The notes under the pieces are model-generated. The model was given only the letters and a program-made list of their open reading frames with translations. It was not told where the DNA came from and made no database searches. Source: JAVHLK01 sp043806215 (GTDB lineage Bacteria; Desulfobacterota; Desulfomonilia; Desulfomonilales; Desulfomonilaceae). From it: a DNA stretch of 64,000 nucleotides. Each line of letters begins with the position of its first letter. Position 1 is the first letter of the stretch. The translations under genes were made by a program, and so were the position numbers. The DNA is taken from NCBI GenBank assembly GCA_043806215.1, contig JAZDHD010000402.1, forward strand, positions 1-64,000, in the 5' to 3' direction. This document shows positions 58,605 to 64,000 of the stretch, one piece after another.

Positions 58605-58800
58605 TCCGTGGCAGTGTCACATTTGTGGCGATTATCCCTGCTTTGGTAGCGCCGGCCTCCGTGCCGGATTGGTAGGGGTAGGCCCCTGTGCCGACCCATG
58701 GGCACCCACAGGGGGGTGCCCCTACAAACACGCCCGGCAGGGACGCCGGGACGCTACCGAGCGTTTACGGAATCCGTGACCGTATTTATGCCCTAGAACC
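58605..58800. repeat. Dispersed element with terminal inverted repeats (copy 2)
   Basis: Bounded by CTAAGTGCTCCGTGGC and CCGTATTTATGCCCTAGAAC then CCTAAG. The core 58642-58759 differs from 49101-49217 at about four positions. The end touches the stop codon of the following response regulator gene. Confidence 0.75.
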
Positions 58801-59193
58801 CTAAGCGATACGTTCCTGCTCGATGGTCTTTCTCTCATATGCCAAAGAGATCTGCTTGATCAGTTCCTCGATCTTTGCCGGCTTCATGATGTAGTTGTAT
58901 GCGCCGAGCTGCAATCCCTTGATTCCCGAATCCACCGATCCGTGGCCGGTAAGCATGATGACCTCCAGCAACGGATGTCTCTTCTTGAGTTCTCTGAGCG
59001 TTTCTATTCCATCCATGCGAGGCATCCGGACGTCGAGAATCACCACGTCGAATTCCTGTTTTTCCGCGAGTTCCAGCGCCTGCATACCGCCGGTGGCGCC
59101 GACCGCGTGAAGCCCCCTGCCTCCAAGGCGCTTGACAATCGACTCGACGAATTCTTCTTCGTCGTCCACAATGAGTACTCTGATGCTCTCCAT
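58801..59193 (-). CDS. Single-domain response regulator
   Basis: A 130-residue receiver-only protein: VLIVDDEEEFVESIVKRLGG, phospho-acceptor in FDVVILDVRMPRMDGIETL, VIMLTGHGSVDSGIKGLQLG and the lysine in YNYIMKPAKIEELIKQI. No output domain. It lies about 170 bp downstream of the dCache kinase gene on the same strand and is probably its partner. The gap between them carries a degenerate repeat (GTGCTCCACGGCGG at one end, GCGCATTTATG at the other). The C-terminus ends at a repeat element. Confidence 0.88.
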   Translation of the reverse strand: MESIRVLIVDDEEEFVESIVKRLGGRGLHAVGATGGMQALELAEKQEFDVVILDVRMPRMDGIETLRELKKRHPLLEVIMLTGHGSVDSGIKGLQLGAYNYIMKPAKIEELIKQISLAYERKTIEQERIA

Positions 59194-59361
59194 TCGCCTG
59201 CCTCCTACTTGCCTCGGCGTGGGATTGTCGTGTTTGATGCTCGTGCTCCACGGCGGATGTACCGTAACGTGTCGGACGAAGCCCGCCCTGTCTTGCCAAT
59301 AAGCGCGGACTCAACCTGCGAATTGTCGGAGATTGCGCCGGCGCATTTATGTCGCGGACTA

Positions 59362-61038
59362 CTACACATCCGTGACCGTACCGAGCGGAAGGCTGATGGT
59401 AAACGTGGTGCCCCGCCCGGGCTCGCTGTCAACGGTTATCCGCCCTCCAAGCTTCACCATAATGCTGTGGCTGATTGAAAGTCCCAGCCCCGTCCCTTGG
59501 TTCACCGCCTTGGTTGTGAAAAGCGGATCGAAAATCTTCTTCAGCACGTCCTTGGGAATCCCCGGACCGTTGTCCGAAATCTCCACTACCGCGGCTTTTC
59601 CGTCGACGCCGGTCTTTACGAACGTCCGCATCGTGATCTTGCCGCCGTTGCCCACTGCGTCGATGGCGTTGTCGATGATGTTCAACAACACCTGCTGCAA
59701 TTGCGACGCGTCGGTGGTCACCGTAGGAAGATCCTCGTCATACGAGGTCGAAATCTCGATGTCCCTGTGATAGGCCTCGTTCTCAAGAAACGTCAAAGTC
59801 TCCCGAAGGATGTGATTGATATCCGTCACCTCGAAGGTTGGATCCATCCTGCGGCCGAACCGCAGCATCCGGTGGGTGATGTGCCGACACCGTTCAACTT
59901 GCCGCTCGATCTTCTTGACGCAGTCGTCGAACTCCTCGAAATTCGGACTTGCCTTCACGTCCTCCTGGGCCAGCAAATCACACATCCAACCGGCCTTTTC
60001 ACTTATGACTTGAAGCGGATTGTTTATCTCGTGGGCAACGCCTGCGGCCATCTTTCCCAACGCGGCCATCTTGCTCGATTGCATGAGCACTTCCTCGCCT
60101 GCCGCCTTTTCCCGTTGCACGCGGATCAGCTCGTTGGTCATCGAGCGGGTGGTCAATACGGTGCCGGTCACCACAATCAGCACTCCCGCCAGGATTACCA
60201 ACGCCGAGTAGTACCGGGCAGCAAAGATCGGTGCGAGAACTTCCCCGGGATCCTCCTCGATCACGAGAACCCACTTTGGGTCCACCATGGGACTTACGGC
60301 AAAGACCAGTTCCTTTCCCTGGTATTCGCTTCGTTCGACACCAGTGGCAACCGTGTCCGAGAAATCCGGTCCCTTGGGCCTCCCCAGGACCTCTCCGCCA
60401 AACCGTGAAGTAGTCTGCAATACGTTGCTTTTGTTGATGAGGTAGGCGTCTCCCCGCTTGCCCGACTGCCCTTGTCTTACGATGTGCTCGATAATGTCCG
60501 AATTTATGGTCGCCCGCAGTATCCAGGTCCGGTTCCGTTGAGTTGCGGTGACGGCGATAATGAAATGAGGCACCTTGCGGTGTCCCATGAAGACGTCGCT
60601 GATGTAGGTGCCCGACGACATCACGGCATGAAACCATGGGGTATCTGCGTAATTCACCGACTTCAGCTGCTCGTAGTATGGGCCGACGTACGCCACGTGG
60701 TTTCCCTTGTCGTCAATGATGCCGATGTCGATGAAGGATTTGGACCGGGATTGCATGAGCGCGAACACACCGGACAGGTAGGCTTCGTCCCTGAGGTGGC
60801 CGAGGGACTCGGAATGAGTAAGCGTAATGAGTTGGGCAATGCGCTCGCGGAAGAACAGCTCGAGGGAATCCCGCCGATTTTCCACAAGCGTTCTTGCGGC
60901 TTCCTCTATTCTGTTCCAATAGGCTTCCGAGAATTGGTAGTATACGGTCGTGCCTACCCCGATTAGCGGCAATAGTGCGAAGCATAAGGTCGTAACAATC
61001 ATGCGCATTCTGAGGAGATGGAAGTCTCTCGCGTCCAT
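59362..61038 (-). CDS. Membrane sensor histidine kinase with periplasmic dCache domain
   Basis: A 558-residue kinase. Membrane segment 1 is IVTTLCFALLPLIGVGTTVY. The extracytoplasmic region (about 35-285) looks like a double Cache sensor: FIDIGIIDDKGNHVAYVGPY, YADTPWFHAVMSSGTYISDV and the second lobe GDAYLINKSNVLQTTSRFGG. Membrane segment 2 is YSALVILAGVLIVVTGTVL. HisKA has KMAAGVAHEINNPLQVISEK. HATPase has NIIDNAIDAVGNGG, DNGPGIPKDVLKKIFDPLFT and GTGLGLSISHSIMVKLGG. Cache domains usually bind organic acids or amino acids. The ATG at 61038 follows AGGAG by 8 bases. A sigma-54 promoter lies about 90 bp upstream. Confidence 0.9.
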   Translation of the reverse strand: MDARDFHLLRMRMIVTTLCFALLPLIGVGTTVYYQFSEAYWNRIEEAARTLVENRRDSLELFFRERIAQLITLTHSESLGHLRDEAYLSGVFALMQSRSKSFIDIGIIDDKGNHVAYVGPYYEQLKSVNYADTPWFHAVMSSGTYISDVFMGHRKVPHFIIAVTATQRNRTWILRATINSDIIEHIVRQGQSGKRGDAYLINKSNVLQTTSRFGGEVLGRPKGPDFSDTVATGVERSEYQGKELVFAVSPMVDPKWVLVIEEDPGEVLAPIFAARYYSALVILAGVLIVVTGTVLTTRSMTNELIRVQREKAAGEEVLMQSSKMAALGKMAAGVAHEINNPLQVISEKAGWMCDLLAQEDVKASPNFEEFDDCVKKIERQVERCRHITHRMLRFGRRMDPTFEVTDINHILRETLTFLENEAYHRDIEISTSYDEDLPTVTTDASQLQQVLLNIIDNAIDAVGNGGKITMRTFVKTGVDGKAAVVEISDNGPGIPKDVLKKIFDPLFTTKAVNQGTGLGLSISHSIMVKLGGRITVDSEPGRGTTFTISLPLGTVTDV

Positions 61039-61123
61039 CCTGCAGCTCCTTGCGGCCCTTGGCGGGGCATAGTTCGGAGGGTTCATGGTGAACCGGGATC
61101 ACCCCGGGGCGCATTATCGGGTT

Positions 61124-61139
61124 TGCAATCATTGTGCCA
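61124..61139 (-). promoter_or_regulatory. Sigma-54 (-24/-12) promoter
   Basis: The minus strand reads TGGCACAATGATTGCA, with GG and GC 10 bases apart and full -24 and -12 boxes. It stands upstream of the dCache kinase gene. The rest of the gap up to 61414 shows no gene. Confidence 0.75.
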
Positions 61140-61414
61140 CGCATTCCACCGCGAGACGGCCCCCGGACCGAAGGCCCGCGGTTGTTGCGGTTGCAGCCGG
61201 AAGGCTTCTCGCAGGCAGGCCCGGTTCCGCGGTACTGTCGGATAATTTTACACTCTGACAAGGCTCTTCAGATTCCTGTAGTGAAGGTCCGGCGAAAAAG
61301 GGTCATACGGTCCGGCAGGCCGGTTTTCGCTTGAAAAGCAAACCGTGAGGCTGTACTCCTTATACAAAGTCTCAAACCATCGAGAGAAGCCCGTTCCCGA
61401 GAGGATCTTGTCTC

Positions 61415-63310
61415 ATGACCGTTCACCGTGCCACAGTCCCGCAACCGGTCCGCCGGACCTGGTGTTGCCTCAAGCCCGTTGATTACCTCAACGAACCTGA
61501 TTACGGCCTCCCGCCCTTAGAGATCTCCGAACGTATGCGCAGGAGGATCCTTTTCAAGTTGGAGGTCTTGTACGGGCTGCAGAGGGCCCGGCCGGTCATA
61601 ACGGAACTCGAACGCCTGATGAAAGTCTTCTATGCCCACAAACCTGATGAACTGAGGGAATGGGACAAGGGGTTTGTTCCGGAAGAACGTTTCACCGAGA
61701 AAGACGTGATTCTCATAACCTATGGCGATCTCATAGAAGATGCGCACAAGCCTCCCCTGAAGACGCTCGCGTCCTTGGCCGAACGTTTTCTGAAAGGAAC
61801 GATTAACACCGTTCACCTTCTGCCGTTCTTTCCCTATTCTTCGGACCGGGGATTCTCGGTGATGGACTTCGAGAGCGTGGATCCCAAGCTGGGAATCTGG
61901 GAGGACATAGCGGAGTTGAACAAGGAGTTCCGGCTCATGTTTGACGGCGTTATCAACCATGTGTCCGCCAAGAGCCGTTGGTTCCAGGAATTTCTGAACG
62001 GAAACCCGGACTTTTCGGACTTCTTCATCAAGTTCTCGACAAAGGAGGCTATTCCCGACCATTTGTTGCAGTTGATCCTCAGGCCCCGGACATCCCAGTT
62101 GTTGACTCCATACCCGGCCATTGACGGAGAGAAATATGTGTGGACAACCTTTAGCCCGGATCAAATCGACCTCAACTATCATTCCGAGAAGGTTCTCCTC
62201 AAAATGATCGAAATACTCCTTTTCTACGTCAGGAAGGGAGCCGACATCATACGAATGGACGCCATCTCCTATCTGTGGGAGGAAGTGGGCACCCCCTGTG
62301 TCCACTTGTCTCAGACTCACACGATAGTCCAGCTCTTCCGCGACATATTGGACTGCGTTGCTCCACACGCGGCACTGATCACCGAGACGAACGTGCCCCA
62401 CAACGAGAATATCGAGTATTTCGGGAACGGAAGAAACGAAGCTCAGATGGTGTACAATTTCGCTCTTCCGCCGTTGGTCCTGCACACCTTCTACGTTCAG
62501 GATTCGTCCATCCTCACGGCCTGGGCCGATACGCTTGAAAAGGTCTCCGACACCGCCACCTTCTTGAATTTCCTCGACTCGCACGACGGTATCGGAGTTC
62601 TCCCCGCGCAGGACCTGCTCCCTGCCGAAGCCATTGACGGAATGTGCCGGCAGATCAAGGAACATGGCGGCTTCATCTCGTATAGAAACGACGGTGAAGG
62701 CGGTGAGAAACCCTATGAACTCAACTCGACGTGGTTCAGCGCACTCAACGATCCCAATTCACCGGAAAGCCCAACGCTCCAAGTGGACAGGTTCATGGCT
62801 TCGCGGTCCATAGCCCTTGCCCTGAGAGGCGTACCGGCGATATATCTTCACGGAATGCTGGGTTCGCACAATGATGCCCAAAGCGTTCTCATTACCAGGT
62901 CTCTCAGGTCCATAAACCGTCACAACATTAACGAGGAGCAACTTCTGAAAGAACTCGAGGATCCTGAAAGTCACGTACATCGGATCTCCCGGCGTATGGT
63001 GAAGATGATTCGCGCCCGTATTGGGTACAGGGCCTTCCATCCAAACGGCGGTCAAAGAGTTCTGAGGGTCTCCGAGCGGGTGTTTGCACTGCTTCGTGTC
63101 TCCCCGGACGGCAACGAAAAGGTGGTCTGTTTGACCAATGTGACGGATCGGGATCTCCGGCTGTCGGTAAGCGCTCAAACGCTTGAAGAGTCGGCCGCCT
63201 CCTGGAAGGACGTTATTTCTCGCAGGACCTTTGCCACGGAATCCGGGGACCTGAAGCTGACCATGAAGCCCTATGAGGTTCTGTGGCTTACCCCCATTGA
63301 AGGAATGTGA
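61415..63310 (+). CDS. GH13 family glycoside phosphorylase (sucrose/glucosylglycerate phosphorylase-like)
   Basis: A 631-residue alpha-amylase-superfamily enzyme of the GH13_18 type. The N-terminal VILITYGDLIEDAHKPPLKT and TVHLLPFFPYSSDRGFSVMD are typical of sucrose phosphorylase relatives. Catalytic residues are the nucleophile Asp in GADIIRMDAISYLWEE, the acid/base Glu in ALITETNVPH and the third acid in FLNFLDSHDGIG. ALRGVPAIYLHGMLGSHNDA follows. It would reversibly split a glucoside with phosphate to glucose-1-phosphate; acceptor choice (fructose, glucosylglycerate, glycerol) is not readable. The ATG at 61415 has GAGAGG about 8 bases upstream. No sugar-nucleotide partner is adjacent. Confidence 0.88.
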   Translation: MTVHRATVPQPVRRTWCCLKPVDYLNEPDYGLPPLEISERMRRRILFKLEVLYGLQRARPVITELERLMKVFYAHKPDELREWDKGFVPEERFTEKDVILITYGDLIEDAHKPPLKTLASLAERFLKGTINTVHLLPFFPYSSDRGFSVMDFESVDPKLGIWEDIAELNKEFRLMFDGVINHVSAKSRWFQEFLNGNPDFSDFFIKFSTKEAIPDHLLQLILRPRTSQLLTPYPAIDGEKYVWTTFSPDQIDLNYHSEKVLLKMIEILLFYVRKGADIIRMDAISYLWEEVGTPCVHLSQTHTIVQLFRDILDCVAPHAALITETNVPHNENIEYFGNGRNEAQMVYNFALPPLVLHTFYVQDSSILTAWADTLEKVSDTATFLNFLDSHDGIGVLPAQDLLPAEAIDGMCRQIKEHGGFISYRNDGEGGEKPYELNSTWFSALNDPNSPESPTLQVDRFMASRSIALALRGVPAIYLHGMLGSHNDAQSVLITRSLRSINRHNINEEQLLKELEDPESHVHRISRRMVKMIRARIGYRAFHPNGGQRVLRVSERVFALLRVSPDGNEKVVCLTNVTDRDLRLSVSAQTLEESAASWKDVISRRTFATESGDLKLTMKPYEVLWLTPIEGM

Positions 63311-63525
63311 GGCTGGTCCGACGGCGCCCGGCGCTCCAGACGTGATGACGATGGGGAACGAAGACGGGAGATGGAAGAGTGCTCGGAGCACGAGCAGGCG
63401 ACCTCATCGGGTCGGAGCACGAAGACCGGCTCATCGAGACAACCGATTTTCCCCTCTTTCACATCTCCACGAGCGCCCGGCACACTCATGACGCGCAATA
63501 GGGGCGGTGCTTTCAGCCGAGGGGC

Positions 63526-64000
63526 CTACCGGCCGCCCTGGAGGCTCGAAGCCTTTGCAGCGGTCTTGGGGAGCTGAATGAGGTAACGCACACGAAGGGT
63601 TTCCTCCAAAGGATCCGTGGTCTCGATCTTTGCAACGCCGATGCAATATCGGCGTTCGGTGTTCTTGACCGGTATCGACATCTCGAAACGAACCGAATCA
63701 CCCGGTGGGACGACGACATCCCGAGGGGTCAAGCGGATGCCGTCCGGTTTACCGTTCTCCGGAGATTTCAACGTTATCGGCTCTGTCCAGTGATTCGTTG
63801 CCGTCAGCCGAAGCGTCGCCCTTTCCTTCATTTCCTTCAGTGCCACGGCGACCGACTGCGGCTGGATGCTTATGTGGCGAATGACGGTATAAACCAACTT
63901 GAGCCGCACCTCCGGACGCCCTGGATCGTTGGATTTCACCGTGATCGTGTTGCCGTGCCGGCCGGGCGGCAATCCGTCGGTGTGGATTTGTGCGGTGACC
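63526..64000 (-). CDS. DUF1573-like protein (N-terminus beyond window)
   Basis: The frame runs off the right edge; 157 residues are visible. The part TDGLPPGRHGNTITVKSNDP followed by GRPEVRLKL matches the end of a DUF1573 beta-sandwich (typical: G..t..I.v.sNdP..p...L.v). The remaining 100 residues form a second beta-rich domain (VALKEMKERATLRLTATNHW, VVVPPGDSVRFEMSIPV). DUF1573 proteins are usually secreted or periplasmic. The signal peptide, if any, lies outside. No catalytic residues are recognised. The 215-bp gap before it holds nothing recognised. Confidence 0.65.
   Translation of the reverse strand, partial: VTAQIHTDGLPPGRHGNTITVKSNDPGRPEVRLKLVYTVIRHISIQPQSVAVALKEMKERATLRLTATNHWTEPITLKSPENGKPDGIRLTPRDVVVPPGDSVRFEMSIPVKNTERRYCIGVAKIETTDPLEETLRVRYLIQLPKTAAKASSLQGGR

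Overview
The window looks like a chromosomal segment of a strictly anaerobic, metabolically versatile Desulfobacterota (former Deltaproteobacteria) bacterium, perhaps a syntroph or sulfate reducer related to Syntrophobacter or Desulfomonile. The evidence is the gene content: two beta-oxidation clusters, an oxygen-sensitive ATP-driven 2-hydroxyacyl-CoA dehydratase set, many PAS histidine kinases, a DVU0150-type membrane protein and several GG-N10-GC sigma-54 promoters. GC content is fairly high. No rRNA, tRNA or CRISPR was seen. The lineage call is inference.

Layout. 0-3.2 kb: left-truncated MurF-alanine racemase fusion, Smr protein, small membrane protein. 4-9.4 kb: beta-oxidation genes (acyl-CoA dehydrogenase, 3-hydroxyacyl-CoA dehydrogenase, two thiolases) behind a near-consensus sigma-54 promoter with two upstream dyads. 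9.7-11.7 kb: hybrid kinase with its own sigma-54 promoter. 11.8-16.4 kb: four-gene minus-strand cassette in which a large secreted repeat/TAXI fusion protein is followed by DUF2491, PspA-like and J-domain proteins. 17-20.3 kb: DUF523, PurM and an amidohydrolase. 20.8-22.5 kb: radical SAM/SPASM enzyme preceded by a 20-residue Cys-rich peptide ORF, a probable RiPP system. 23-29.2 kb: activase, two dehydratase subunits, CooC-like ATPase, unknown Cys-tailed protein and acyl-CoA dehydrogenase. 30-38 kb: NYN nuclease-like protein, NtrC-type regulator with kinase and MarR, large hybrid kinase. 38.4-43.9 kb: SulP transporter, then thiolase-like, SDR and MarR genes. 44-48 kb: methyltransferase, phosphatidylserine decarboxylase-like protein and PHP-glycosyltransferase fusion. 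49.3-57 kb: two divergent paralogous PEP-synthase-like proteins with a TauE/SafE permease, a DVU0150-like protein and a small secreted protein, flanked by sigma-54 promoters that share a central dyad. 57-61 kb: two kinase/receiver pairs. 61.4-64 kb: GH13 phosphorylase and a truncated DUF1573 protein.

Two themes link the regions. First, six GG-N10-GC sigma-54 sites stand before catabolic, kinase and PEP-synthase-like genes, often with inverted repeats 75-200 bp upstream. Second, most intergenic gaps are packed with GC-rich hairpin repeats of a few dispersed families. Some have terminal inverted repeats and target duplications, and one element is nested inside another.

The best candidates for undescribed biology are the TAXI-fusion/DUF2491/PspA/J-domain cassette, the PEP-synthase-like/TauE/sigma-54 locus and the Cys-peptide/radical SAM pair.
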